Assembly (NCBI GenBank): GCA_029879905.1
Contig: JAOUPN010000006.1
Location: forward strand, 1 to 38,378
DNA length: 38,378 nt
DNA from: Nitrospira sp.
GTDB lineage: Bacteria > Nitrospirota > Nitrospiria > Nitrospirales > Nitrospiraceae
Direction of reading: 5' to 3'
Part shown: one piece after another, positions 1-8,219 of the stretch
Layout of the letters: every line of letters starts with the position of its first letter
Numbering within the stretch: the first letter of the stretch is position 1
Made by a program: the position numbers and the translations under genes
Notes under the pieces: model-generated
Told to the model about the DNA's origin: nothing
Seen by the model: only the letters and a program-made list of their open reading frames with translations
Databases searched by the model: none

Positions 1-1
1 G

Positions 2-655
2 CCGATCAAAACCGCGGCGCTGTTGTCGCAAATCGGCTGTGTCATTCTTCCGGATCCGGTCCTCAAGAAGGTGTATCGCGGGGATGCGCTGACAGGCGAA
101 GAGACGCAGTTATACAAACAGCATCCGTTCGTGGCTGCAGACCTGGTGGCCAAGATCCCACGCATGCAACGTGTCGCGGATATCATCAGAGCGCAGGATC
201 ATTACTATGATGCCGACGGGGGCACGGGCACTGATCGATCGAGCAATCAGGTCTCTTTGGAGGCAAGAATCCTGAAGGTGGCGCTGGATTTCGATGCGTT
301 TGAGTCGGCAGACAAAACCAGGATGAAGGCCTTTGACGAACTGAAAAGCCGCACGGGATGTTACGATCCGAAAGTTGTGGAGGCGTTGAAAGCGGTCTTT
401 CCCGACGATATCAAGTATGAGATTCAAAGAGTCGGAGTAGATGGACTGAGGTTGGGGATGATCTTGGGTGAGGATATTCGAACGAACGGGGATGTCCTCT
501 TGGCATCGAAGGGGCAGGAAGTGAACGAGTCCATCACCCTGCGGATGCAGAACTTCGCTCGTACCACCGGGGTGAAAGAGCCGTTTATTGTCTTGGTCTC
601 GGTCATCAAACCAGCTGAGACGGCACAGTCAGGCGAGGTCCAGCATGTAGCGTAG
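2..655 (+). CDS. HD-type phosphohydrolase / HD-GYP-like regulator, 3' part (5' end outside window)
   Basis: The reading frame is open to the left edge, so the TTG at base 23 in the ORF track is probably not the real start. The visible part resembles the second half of an HD or HD-GYP-like output domain: a segment like the 'IG.v.lP' strand, then 'LTGEETQLYKQHP' and 'IPRMQRVADIIRAQDHYYD', which matches the 'E...hP..ga.ll' and 'va.ii..hHE' pattern of the family. About 70 residues of mixed sequence follow, with a conserved-looking 'GMILGEDIRTNGDVLLASKG' segment that recurs at the C-terminus of HD regulators of this type. The metal-binding HD pair would lie outside the window, so activity (cyclic-di-GMP hydrolysis or none) cannot be judged. 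It ends 13 bp before a sensor kinase gene on the same strand, suggesting a shared signalling operon. Confidence 0.7.
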   Translation, partial: PIKTAALLSQIGCVILPDPVLKKVYRGDALTGEETQLYKQHPFVAADLVAKIPRMQRVADIIRAQDHYYDADGGTGTDRSSNQVSLEARILKVALDFDAFESADKTRMKAFDELKSRTGCYDPKVVEALKAVFPDDIKYEIQRVGVDGLRLGMILGEDIRTNGDVLLASKGQEVNESITLRMQNFARTTGVKEPFIVLVSVIKPAETAQSGEVQHVA

Positions 656-668
656 TGGGTGGTGATCT

Positions 669-1166
669 ATGACAACACAAGCCGCTCACCCCTCAGTCCT
701 ACACATGGTGATCACGTCGATGAGGACACTTTGGCAGACCCTCCCCCAAGGCTACTCACTGGAGTCCAAGGAGTGGAACAGGAGGCATCAAGGACTTGTC
801 TGGATCCTATGGCTCAACGCAGTTGCGGTGCCTCTCTTTTCCCTGTGGGTGGATAACTATGTCACATTCGGCATGATCGGAGGGACGGTTTTGGCCGGAC
901 GTGCTGCCGGGGCGACAAGTCATCGAATGAGCAACCGCCTGCGATCGGCCTTGGTGATTCTTGGATTGGTTGCGGCGTCCTCGTTGTTTGTCCATCTGTC
1001 CAATGGTCTCATTGAGGCGCATTTCCACTTTTTTGTGATGATGGCGGTCATCGTACTGTATCAAGATTGGCTGCCGTTTCTCCTTGCGCTGCTTTGGGTC
1101 GTCGTCGATCATGGCGTGATCGGCACGACATTCCCGACCATGGTCTACAACCACCTGGCTGCTTAG
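669..1166 (+). CDS. N-terminal fragment of a disrupted sensor histidine kinase (MASE-like membrane sensor)
   Basis: This 165-residue ORF begins 13 bp after the preceding gene. It is rich in membrane segments: about residues 43-62, 66-80, 93-113 and a long stretch at 115-150 with 'EAHFHFFVMMAVIVLYQDW' and 'VVVDHG', a pattern typical of membrane-embedded sensory domains at the N-terminus of kinases and cyclases. It ends in a TAG that lies inside a 4-bp TTAG direct repeat flanking a 209-bp inserted element. After the element the same frame resumes with 'QHPWKWAFIHGAF', which reads as the continuation of the domain, and runs into the kinase at 1458-2723. The insertion plus one TTAG copy is 213 bp, so the frame is kept. 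Whether the fragment is expressed is unknown. I regard 669-2723 as one broken gene. Confidence 0.75.
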   Translation: MTTQAAHPSVLHMVITSMRTLWQTLPQGYSLESKEWNRRHQGLVWILWLNAVAVPLFSLWVDNYVTFGMIGGTVLAGRAAGATSHRMSNRLRSALVILGLVAASSLFVHLSNGLIEAHFHFFVMMAVIVLYQDWLPFLLALLWVVVDHGVIGTTFPTMVYNHLAA

Positions 1167-1375
1167 CCCGCATTATTCATGAACACTTCTACTGCAACCG
1201 CCGATACGCCGCTGCGACAAGCCCGGCCGCGGATTATCTGCGGCCAGGCGGGCAGGCTCGCCCTTCGCGACCTCGACGTACTGTTTCAAGTACGCCTCGC
1301 TCTCTCGGAGCTCCGCGTGCCCGTCTCGCCCGGCGTCTGGACGGTTTCGTCACGAACCGTCATGAATAATGCGGG
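1167..1375 (+). mobile_element. MITE-like element, copy 1 (209 bp, 16-bp TIRs, TTAG target duplication)
   Basis: The element starts CCCGCATTATTCATGA and ends TCATGAATAATGCGGG, perfect 16-bp terminal inverted repeats. It is flanked by TTAG direct repeats at 1163-1166 and 1376-1379. A related copy in the opposite orientation lies at 22349-22577, flanked by CTAG on both sides. The two share the CACTTCT..TGCAA.CGCCGAT end and the central GACGTACTG..AGTACGCCTC palindrome but differ elsewhere. No transposase is encoded, so it would depend on an enzyme in trans. A 4-bp YTAR target duplication is what I know for the IS5 group, so an IS5-type transposase is the first suspect; this is inference. The small ORFs across the element (1179-1379, 1067-1369) are by-products. 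Confidence 0.88.
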
Positions 1376-1457
1376 TTAGCAGCATCCGTGGAAATGGGCG
1401 TTCATTCACGGTGCATTCGTCATTGCGGAAAGTGTCGCGCTCCTCGTCTATTGGCGG

Positions 1458-2723
1458 ATGAATGAAACGATGCAGCAGAATCTCAGAGCGTCGAAACATC
1501 GGGCGGAGGAGCTGGTCAACCAGAAGCGGACGCTGTTGGCGACGGTCGAGGCGTTTTTCATCCAGCTGACCGACGGGGCGGTAGTGGCGGAATGGACGAA
1601 GCAGGCGGAGCGGGCCTTTGGGGTGACCGCCGAGGAAGCGATCGGACAGCCCTTTCGCGACATGGCAATTGCGTGGACCTGGACTGCCGTGCAGGAGGCA
1701 ATGGCCCAAGTGACGCAACGGCGGGCGGCCGTGCATCTGAACAAAGTCGAGGTCGCTAGGCCTGGTGAGCGTACGCGGTTTCTCAAGTTGGCTCTGTCGC
1801 CTCTGCCGAAAGACGACGGGCTGGGCCTCGTCCTCATGGGCGAAGACATCACCGAGTATCTGGCGCTCGAACATGACCTGAGTCAGGCACAAAAGCTGGA
1901 GTCGCTGGGACAGTTGGCCGCCGGGGTGGCGTATGAAATCAATACTCCGGCCCAATTCGTCAACGACAACATGCGGTTTCTGTCGGATGCTTGCGTCGAT
2001 CTGTATGCCGTCCTGAATCGGCATGCCGCGGTGCTGGCTGCGGCCAAAGTCGGGCAGCCCATGACTGAGGCGATCACGCAATGCGAGGCTGAAGCCCAGC
2101 GGGTGGATCTCGAGTACTTGGTGGATGAGGTGCCCAAAGCCATTGCACAGTCTTTGGATGGGGTGGAGCGGGTCGCCAAGATCGTGCGGGCGATGAAAGA
2201 GTTTGCCCACCCAGGCGGCGAAGAGTCCGCCTACGAAGACCTCAATAAGGCCATCGAAACGACCGTGGAGGTCTCACGTCACGAATGGAAGTATGTGGCG
2301 GACGTCACCACTGCGTTGGCGCCCGATTTGCCGTATGTGTGTTGCCAGCTGGGGCCGATCAATCAGGTCGTGCTCAATATCATCGTCACTGCGGCCCATG
2401 CCATCGGCGATCTCGTGAAGGGGACGAACCGGAAGGGCCAGATTACCATTACTACACGGCCTATGGAGGGCGGGGTGGAGATTCAGATCACGGATACCGG
2501 AGGCGGGATTCCAGACGCGATTCGGGAGAAGCTCTTCGACTCATTCTTTACCACGAAGCCGGTGGGCAAGGGGACGGGGCAAGGATTGGCCATTGCCCGC
2601 TCGGTGGTGGACAAGCATGGGGGCACGATTGTGGTGGACAGCCAGATGGGGCAGGGCACGACGTTCCGCATCCGGCTCCCGGTCAAGCCGCCCGAGGCCC
2701 CGCCCTTGGAAAAGGCCGCCTGA
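1458..2723 (+). CDS. C-terminal fragment of the disrupted sensor histidine kinase (PAS, DHp lacking His, ATPase)
   Basis: This is the cytoplasmic part of the kinase whose membrane domain lies at 669-1166. The frame is open from base 1380, and ATG 1458 is only the first Met. A coiled coil (residues 5-25) leads into a PAS domain (about 28-135), a DHp region (about 140-260) and a HATPase_c domain (about 275-410). G1 'DTGGGIPD', F-box 'FDSFFTTKP' and G2 'GKGTGQGLAI' are intact. Two key residues are not. The H-box reads 'AAGVAYEINTP' where the family has 'A.G.AHEINTP', so the phosphorylated His is Tyr (codon TAT, one transition from CAT). The N-box reads 'NIIVTAAHAI' where Asn is expected before 'AAHAI' (ACT, one change from AAT). 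With the upstream insertion and stop, the simplest reading is a decaying gene. A pseudokinase role is the alternative. Confidence 0.8.
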   Translation: MNETMQQNLRASKHRAEELVNQKRTLLATVEAFFIQLTDGAVVAEWTKQAERAFGVTAEEAIGQPFRDMAIAWTWTAVQEAMAQVTQRRAAVHLNKVEVARPGERTRFLKLALSPLPKDDGLGLVLMGEDITEYLALEHDLSQAQKLESLGQLAAGVAYEINTPAQFVNDNMRFLSDACVDLYAVLNRHAAVLAAAKVGQPMTEAITQCEAEAQRVDLEYLVDEVPKAIAQSLDGVERVAKIVRAMKEFAHPGGEESAYEDLNKAIETTVEVSRHEWKYVADVTTALAPDLPYVCCQLGPINQVVLNIIVTAAHAIGDLVKGTNRKGQITITTRPMEGGVEIQITDTGGGIPDAIREKLFDSFFTTKPVGKGTGQGLAIARSVVDKHGGTIVVDSQMGQGTTFRIRLPVKPPEAPPLEKAA

Positions 2724-2783
2724 GGCGAAGAGGGCTGTATACGCCGACCGTTCGTCTCACGGGTGCCGATCCACGTATCCCGT

Positions 2784-3344
2784 TCAGTGTTTCTTCTCTT
2801 TTTGCATGAGCTTATCGGTCCATGCCAGGAGAATCGCCGAACCCAGGAACGTCAGGTGAATCAAGATCTTCCACTTGATATGTTCCGGATTTTCATTCGC
2901 GACATCGACGAAGGCCTTCAGCAGATGAATGCTGGAGATGCCGATCAGTGATGCTGCCAGTTTGATTTTGATCGTGCCGGGATCGACATGGGTCAGCCAA
3001 TCCGGTCGATCCGGATGATGCTCAAGATCCAGTTTGCTGACGAATGTCGCATAGCCGCCGATCACGACCATGGTCAGCAGATTCGCGACCATCGTGACAT
3101 CGATCAATCCCAAGACCCCAAGCATGAAGACCGTTTCTTCCATCTGGTGAATGTGCGCAACCATTTCCCAGAGTTCGACTAAGAATTTGTACGCGTAGAG
3201 CAGTTCCGCGACGATGAGCCCGGCATAGAGCGGGGCTTGAATCCATCGACTGGCGAAGACTACCGTCTCAAACGCATGTTCGACGATGTTACTGGCCTGA
3301 TGTGTGTTCTTTGTCGGAGAGGCGGGCGATGAAGACTCGGACAT
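2784..3344 (-). CDS. yqhA: YqhA / UPF0114 family integral membrane protein
   Basis: This 186-residue protein matches the YqhA (TIGR00645/UPF0114) family in length and pattern: a short polar N-terminus, a segment 'HAFETVVFASRWIQAPLYAGLIVAELLYAYKF', a second at about 85-110 'LGLIDVTMVANLLTMVVIGGYATFVSK', then 'DWLTHVDPGTIKIKLAASLIGISSIHLLKAF' and a last segment near 155-175. Four transmembrane helices are likely, placing it in the inner membrane. The function of the family is not established. The start is well supported by an AGGAGG about 6 bp upstream of the ATG. It is the last gene of the minus-strand series that begins at about 8.2 kb, with 139 bp separating it from the receiver-like gene upstream. 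Confidence 0.88.
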   Translation of the reverse strand: MSESSSPASPTKNTHQASNIVEHAFETVVFASRWIQAPLYAGLIVAELLYAYKFLVELWEMVAHIHQMEETVFMLGVLGLIDVTMVANLLTMVVIGGYATFVSKLDLEHHPDRPDWLTHVDPGTIKIKLAASLIGISSIHLLKAFVDVANENPEHIKWKILIHLTFLGSAILLAWTDKLMQKEKKH

Positions 3345-3483
3345 GCATCCTCCTGATCGAACAATGGCAATAATATGTATGACGGAATGCCGTAGTTTCC
3401 TCGTGAAGTCGTGAAACTCCGTGCGGCCTGTATCCTAGTCGCTGGTTCTGTGGGTGTCAATTTTCAGCGGATGCAGGGATCCG

Positions 3484-4164
3484 TCAGCCGGAGTGGCTCG
3501 CGCAATGTTCGTCTTCGCATTGCGGAATCGTCGTACGGGCGGTGTGGGGTGAGAGGGTTTTGAGCAAGGCAGCCGCACGGGCGCCGGCCTTGGTGATTTG
3601 TTCGATGCAGACACGGTTTCGCGAATCGGCCTGGAAGTGGGTGAGCAGAATATCTCCAAATCCGTTGATGGCCGTGACGGCGTTGTTCAGGTCATGGATG
3701 ACCTTCGGCGCCACCGGGACGGTCGTTCCTGCCGTCGCGGACTGCCAGGTCCGCGCCAAGGCGCGTTCAATTGCCAGGTGAAAGGTGTTCGGAGTGATGT
3801 CGGAGATATCGGTGACTTCATGGGCTCCGGCGCGGAGGGCATCGAGCAAAAAGGACTCGCCCGGTGTGACACCATCATAGACAAGAAATGCGCTGCTCGG
3901 GGCGGCAAGGCGCAAGGCCTTCACCGCGTCGCTTACGCGATGGTCCGAAAATACGGGTCCCATGAGTATCAGTCGCACCGGATGGGTGCAGAGGTGCGCG
4001 ATCCCGTCATGCAGGGAGTGAATGACCGTAAGGTCGAGTGATTCGGAATAGTGTGTGAATAACAGGCTTTGTGCCTTGAGGGCGTAGTCTTTGTCGGGAT
4101 CGACAAGGAGCACGGATATATGCCGTGATGATTGAGACGATGGCGATATCATGGAGTAACTCAT
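3484..4164 (-). CDS. degenerate receiver fused to an orphan DHp-like helix (pseudo-phosphorelay protein)
   Basis: I place the start at ATG 4164 rather than 4215 because AAAGGGG precedes it at a good distance; this gives 226 residues. Residues 15-135 follow a response-regulator receiver fold: 'SVLLVDPDKD' corresponds to the acidic pair, but the phospho-Asp position reads 'LILMGPVFSD' (Gly69), and the conserved Lys segment reads 'AHEVTDIS'. It is therefore unlikely to be phosphorylated there. Residues 152-205 contain 'VIHDLNNAVTAINGFGDILL', very like the H-box helix of histidine kinases ('HDFNN.L..I.GY.ELL'), with His157 available, yet no ATPase domain follows. It could be a phosphotransfer or kinase-docking protein. 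It lies 82 bp downstream of the NarL-type regulator at 4247-4930 on the same strand and probably belongs to its operon. Specific role unknown. Confidence 0.72.
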   Translation of the reverse strand: MSYSMISPSSQSSRHISVLLVDPDKDYALKAQSLLFTHYSESLDLTVIHSLHDGIAHLCTHPVRLILMGPVFSDHRVSDAVKALRLAAPSSAFLVYDGVTPGESFLLDALRAGAHEVTDISDITPNTFHLAIERALARTWQSATAGTTVPVAPKVIHDLNNAVTAINGFGDILLTHFQADSRNRVCIEQITKAGARAAALLKTLSPHTARTTIPQCEDEHCASHSG

Positions 4165-4246
4165 GGATTCCCCTTTGATGGAGAAGGGGGTGTTACTCCT
4201 TTTTCGGATCGGCACCGGAGATCTTGAGCGCCTTGGGCACTGTGGG

Positions 4247-4930
4247 TCAATAATTGGTCGACAGCGGAATCACCCCCGCCCCTTTGAAGCTGGACGCGTA
4301 GAGAGAGGCGATTTGAGAGCGTCTCCCGACTTGGAGCTTCGCACAGACTTTTGAGAGATAGTTTTTGACCGTTTTTTCACTCAGCTTGAGTATTTGGGCG
4401 ATCTCTCTGTTTGTAAGCCCTTCCGCTACCAACGGCAACAGGCGTTGTTCCTGCGGCGACAACAGCGGCCGTTTACTTGCTACGTGGGGAGGGCTGCTGT
4501 CCTTCTTTCCCGGTCGCGTTTGCGCAGTCAAGCGGGGGTCGATCAGCGCCTGGCCGGACGCGACGGTTTTGATGGCGCGCACCAGGGCCTGCGACGAAAT
4601 ATCCTTGAGAATATAGCCATGCGCGCCGGAGAGCACCGCTTCCGTTACCGTATGATCATCCGCAAAGCTGGTCAAGAACAGCACGCGGGTGTGGGGAGAG
4701 CAGGCCAGAATGTCTCGTGCCGCATCCACCCCGCTGCCGTCGGAGAGACGAATGTCAAGCAATGCCAGGTCCGGCTGCAGGCGTCGGCACAGTTTTTTCG
4801 CATCTCTTTTGCGGGCCGCTTGCCCGACCACTTGTAATCCAGGTGTCAAGTTAAGTACCGCGCTGAGCCCGATGCGGACGACTTCGTGGTCGTCGACGAT
4901 CACCAGACGAATCACGTTGGATTTTCCCAT
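4247..4930 (-). CDS. NarL/FixJ-type response regulator (pair 1)
   Basis: The 227-residue protein has a receiver domain (about 7-125) with acidic residues 'VDDHE', phospho-Asp59 in 'DLALLDIRLSDGSG', Thr/Ser in 'VLFLTSF' and Lys in 'GYILKDIS'. A linker leads to a LuxR-type HTH (about 160-215) with 'LSPQEQRLLPLVAEGLTNREIAQIL' and 'SEKTVKNYLSKVCAKL'. It should bind DNA when phosphorylated by its partner. The start lies 80 bp inside the 3' end of the large kinase at 4851-8219 on the same strand, in a different frame, which argues for coupled translation and a cognate pair. It is the most diverged of the three regulators in this stretch ('SGQALIDPRLT' against 'GGRGYLDPRIT' in the other two). Confidence 0.9.
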   Translation of the reverse strand: MGKSNVIRLVIVDDHEVVRIGLSAVLNLTPGLQVVGQAARKRDAKKLCRRLQPDLALLDIRLSDGSGVDAARDILACSPHTRVLFLTSFADDHTVTEAVLSGAHGYILKDISSQALVRAIKTVASGQALIDPRLTAQTRPGKKDSSPPHVASKRPLLSPQEQRLLPLVAEGLTNREIAQILKLSEKTVKNYLSKVCAKLQVGRRSQIASLYASSFKGAGVIPLSTNY

Positions 4931-7900
4931 TTGGCGTTCCTTTCTCTAGCGGTGTCGTCACCGTAATCCTGGTCCCGTTGCCTTTGACGGTGTCGAGGGA
5001 AAAATGAGCGCGAAGGGTTTTTGCACGGGCTGCCATATTGGCTAGGCCATGACCGCGCCGCATGGTACGGCGCGGTGTAAATCCGATACCATCGTCCCCG
5101 ATCTCCATATCGATCGTGTTCTTTGTGAGGGTGAGTCGTACCCATCGGCGAGTGGCCTGCGCATGGCGCAGACTGTTGCTGAGGGCCTCGCGCACGATAT
5201 TCAGTAATTGCTGCCCTTGGAAGGGGGTCAGCGCGGAGAGGACGTTGTCAGGGACTTCTATTTCAGGAACAGATTGACCGGCGGCGGACATCGACGCGGC
5301 AAGTTGCTTGAGCGTACGTCCGAAATCGACCGTGACACGGCGTTCTCGGGTCAAGAGAGTGATAAATCGCCGTACATCGGCAACGAGATGATTCAAGTGA
5401 CGGATGGCCTGAGTGACATAGGCTTTAGATTTGCGAGACGACTGGTCGACGGTGAGTTTTGCGGCTTCCATCTGCATGCCGACGGCGTACAGCGATTGCA
5501 AGAGACTGTCGTGAAGGTCTCGGCTCAGCTGTTCGCGCTCATCAGCCGTTCGTGCCTTCATCATGGCGATGCCCGCCAAGTGGGTGGCTCGTTCCATCAA
5601 GGAAAGATCGTGCGGTGTCGGCTGAAGGGGTTTCTTAGCATACATCGCGACCGTGCCGAGCACGTGTTTCGAAGGTGAGATGATCGGCATGGACCAACAG
5701 GACCGGAGTCCGTGAGTAAGAGCAAGGGATCGATGGCCGGTCCAGAGCGGGTCTTGCGCGATATCCGATACGATGACCGGCTTGGCATGGAAGGCGGCGG
5801 TTCCGCAGGAACCGGCTGCCGGTCCGATCGCTATTCCGTCGATCGCCTGAACATAGGCCGGGGGTAAGCTCGGTGCAGCATCGGTATGCAGCCGGTGAGT
5901 ATGGGGGTCGAGGAGGAGAATCGAACATAACAGTTCGGGGTTTTGACGTTCGACCATGGTGCAGAGTGTCTCGAGGGCATCGGAGAGCGGTGTGTCCTTT
6001 GCAATCAATTCGAGACAGCGCAATTCTTCTTCGAGGAGTTCTTCAGAACGCTTCCGATCGGTGATATCCAAGGCCACGCCCACATATTGTGTAACGGACC
6101 CCGTGTCGGAATCCCTCACGGGGAACCCGCGGTCCCAGACCCAGCGTACGTCGCCGTCTGGACGGATCACTCGGTACTCTTCTCCGAACGGGAGGTTGTC
6201 CCGTTGTAGGGCAGAGAGGTTGCCTATGACGCCGGCACGATCATCGGGATGAATGGCGTCAAGAAATGATGAGGGTTGTTCGTAGAGGCTGGCACAGGTT
6301 CGTCCCCAGATACGTTCGTAAGCCGGGCTGACGTAGGAGAGTGTTTCGATACTTGGATCGGACGACCAGAAGACTTCCTCGACTGTCTCCGCAATGAGCC
6401 TGAACCGTTCTTCACTGGCTCGCAACGCGTCCTCTGCTTGCTTGCGTGCAGTGACGTTACGGGTAATGCTGAGGGCTCCGATGATGGTTCCCTGATCGTT
6501 TCGAAAGGGCACCGAATGGGCTTCGAGGTATCGTTCATTGCCCTGCATGTCGATGCAGCGAAAGTTGAGTGTGCCGGATTCTCCGGCGCAGACTCTTTGA
6601 TGAAACTGTTCGTATTCGGAGCGGTCCAGTGGGTGGATTAGGGTAAAGACGGATTTTCCTAACAGGTCTTGCTCCGATACTGCCCCCACCATCGCAATGC
6701 CGGCAGGATTGATGCTCATCAACAATCCGTCATGACTGACCGTCTTGACACATTCCGGCTCACTGTCGATGATCGTGCGTAGCTGACGTTCGCTTTCTCT
6801 GCGAGCCGCTTCGGCTCGTTTCAGTTCCGATTGATCGACATAGACTCCGATAGCCGTATCGAGTTCTCCGGTGTTGCCGTGCACAAATACCGGCCAGAGC
6901 AACAGATCCAGCGGCGTACCGTCTTTTCGTTGTCGGCGCATTTGGATCGGCCCGACCACCTCTCCTCGTGTACCTGCTTTCCACAGATCATCGGCAGTGG
7001 TTTCATCTCCAGGAATAATATAGGGGAGCTCCCGTCCGAGGACTTCCTCTTCGGACCACCCGAACAGTCTGGTGGCCGCCGGATTCCAGCTGGTGAGTCG
7101 TGCCTCGAAATCAAGGCTGATGATAGGAAGGGGAGATTGGCGAATCATGGTTGAGAGGAGTTGGCTTGCTCTGCGGCGTTCGGTAACATCCTCGCAGACA
7201 ATCAGGATGGTGACGGTTTCATCCGAATCGACGATGGCTCGTGCTCGCTCGTGAACCCACATGCGAGTTCCGTCCTTGCGGATCTTCTGGATTTCCCATT
7301 CCAACGTATGAAAGGGGTTTTTCGTACATCGTGCGAGTTGGTCGAAGACGGTTTGTCGATCAACCGGGTCGAATATGGTGAGTACCGACCGTCCAAGTAG
7401 TTCTTCCGGTCTATATCCGAGCTGTGCCGCGCCGTGCTGGTTGACGGAGACGACGGTGGCGTCAGGTGCGAGCGTGAAATACATGGAGGGGTTGTGGTCG
7501 TACAGAGCACGAAAGCGTTCTTCGCGTGTTCGCAGGGCCATCTCCGCACGCCCCCGTTCTAATTCAACGCCGGCGCGATCCGCGAAGACTTTCACGATCC
7601 TTTGTCCTTGGGTGTGATCGAATAGGAACGGGTGGTCATGCATGATCCAGAGGTGGCCGGTCGGTCGGCCGGCTCCATCGAGGAGCGCCATCCCCATATA
7701 GCTCTCAATGTGGTGTATGGCCAAGTATTCATCCTGAGGAAACAACTGGCGTGTTCCGTGGGGGAAGAAGGCTTCGCCCTCTTCCATCACTTGCTTGCAG
7801 GGCGTACAGGCCAGATCATATTCGACCGGATCGGCAGGTCGGTCATCATGCCATCCGGCTACGGTCTTGACTCGATCAGTTCGGCCGGGAACCCATTCCG

Positions 7901-8219
7901 TGATGAATACGGACCGTACTTGTAAAACGGCGGATAGCTGTTGGGTCAGTGTTCGGAGGAATTCGATCCCCGTCACGCGTCCGGTATCGGAGGCAAGCGC
8001 GGCAATTGCGTTGTTGGCCCATTGCAAGCTTGCCGACTTCCGCTCCAGCTCTGCGATATGCGCGTGGAGTGTGGTGAGTTCAGTGTCGCCGTGTGTATCG
8101 CCGTGCTTGTTTGTGCGTCCCGGCGTCATTTCTTGCGGTGTGGCCATGTCTTCAGATTTAGGATAATTGATCGGGCTATTAGCCATGAGGATCGGTAAGA
8201 ATAGGGCCATTTGGCCCAA
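4851..8219 (-). CDS. large soluble NarX-type sensor histidine kinase, GAF-PAS-PAS-PAS-PAS-GAF-HisKA_3-HATPase (pair 1)
   Basis: This 1122-residue kinase has no obvious membrane segment beyond a weak hydrophobic N-terminus. Approximate order: coiled coil 50-75, GAF 80-225, PAS 235-355, PAS 357-480, PAS 485-605, PAS 610-735, GAF 745-890, HisKA_3 890-960, HATPase_c 1000-1090. The phospho-His is H903 in 'LSRDLHDSLLQSLY', the NarX/DegS-type motif. N-box 'REALSNSLRHA' and G-box 'GDDGIGFTP' are intact. The second GAF has 'GSCGTAAF' and 'SDIAQDPLW', a pattern seen in many multi-domain bacterial sensors. The start is uncertain: the track begins at a TTG, and ATGs at residues 4, 12 and 25 are alternatives without a strong ribosome site. 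The last 30 or so residues are basic and overlap the regulator gene by 80 bp. The ligand is unknown; several cytosolic cues could be integrated. Confidence 0.88.
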   Translation of the reverse strand: MGQMALFLPILMANSPINYPKSEDMATPQEMTPGRTNKHGDTHGDTELTTLHAHIAELERKSASLQWANNAIAALASDTGRVTGIEFLRTLTQQLSAVLQVRSVFITEWVPGRTDRVKTVAGWHDDRPADPVEYDLACTPCKQVMEEGEAFFPHGTRQLFPQDEYLAIHHIESYMGMALLDGAGRPTGHLWIMHDHPFLFDHTQGQRIVKVFADRAGVELERGRAEMALRTREERFRALYDHNPSMYFTLAPDATVVSVNQHGAAQLGYRPEELLGRSVLTIFDPVDRQTVFDQLARCTKNPFHTLEWEIQKIRKDGTRMWVHERARAIVDSDETVTILIVCEDVTERRRASQLLSTMIRQSPLPIISLDFEARLTSWNPAATRLFGWSEEEVLGRELPYIIPGDETTADDLWKAGTRGEVVGPIQMRRQRKDGTPLDLLLWPVFVHGNTGELDTAIGVYVDQSELKRAEAARRESERQLRTIIDSEPECVKTVSHDGLLMSINPAGIAMVGAVSEQDLLGKSVFTLIHPLDRSEYEQFHQRVCAGESGTLNFRCIDMQGNERYLEAHSVPFRNDQGTIIGALSITRNVTARKQAEDALRASEERFRLIAETVEEVFWSSDPSIETLSYVSPAYERIWGRTCASLYEQPSSFLDAIHPDDRAGVIGNLSALQRDNLPFGEEYRVIRPDGDVRWVWDRGFPVRDSDTGSVTQYVGVALDITDRKRSEELLEEELRCLELIAKDTPLSDALETLCTMVERQNPELLCSILLLDPHTHRLHTDAAPSLPPAYVQAIDGIAIGPAAGSCGTAAFHAKPVIVSDIAQDPLWTGHRSLALTHGLRSCWSMPIISPSKHVLGTVAMYAKKPLQPTPHDLSLMERATHLAGIAMMKARTADEREQLSRDLHDSLLQSLYAVGMQMEAAKLTVDQSSRKSKAYVTQAIRHLNHLVADVRRFITLLTRERRVTVDFGRTLKQLAASMSAAGQSVPEIEVPDNVLSALTPFQGQQLLNIVREALSNSLRHAQATRRWVRLTLTKNTIDMEIGDDGIGFTPRRTMRRGHGLANMAARAKTLRAHFSLDTVKGNGTRITVTTPLEKGTPNGKIQRDSSGDRRRPRSRPHRAQRGT

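Noticed and set aside
1067-1379. ORFs 1067-1369 and 1179-1379 as small genes
   Set aside because: They are translations of the MITE; the second is bounded by the TAGs of its target duplication and has no family match or ribosome site.
1163-1379. Extending the MITE inverted repeat to 20 bp by including the YTAG bases
   Set aside because: In copy 2 CTAG is self-complementary and fits, but in copy 1 TTAG is a direct, not inverted, repeat, so YTAG is the target duplication.
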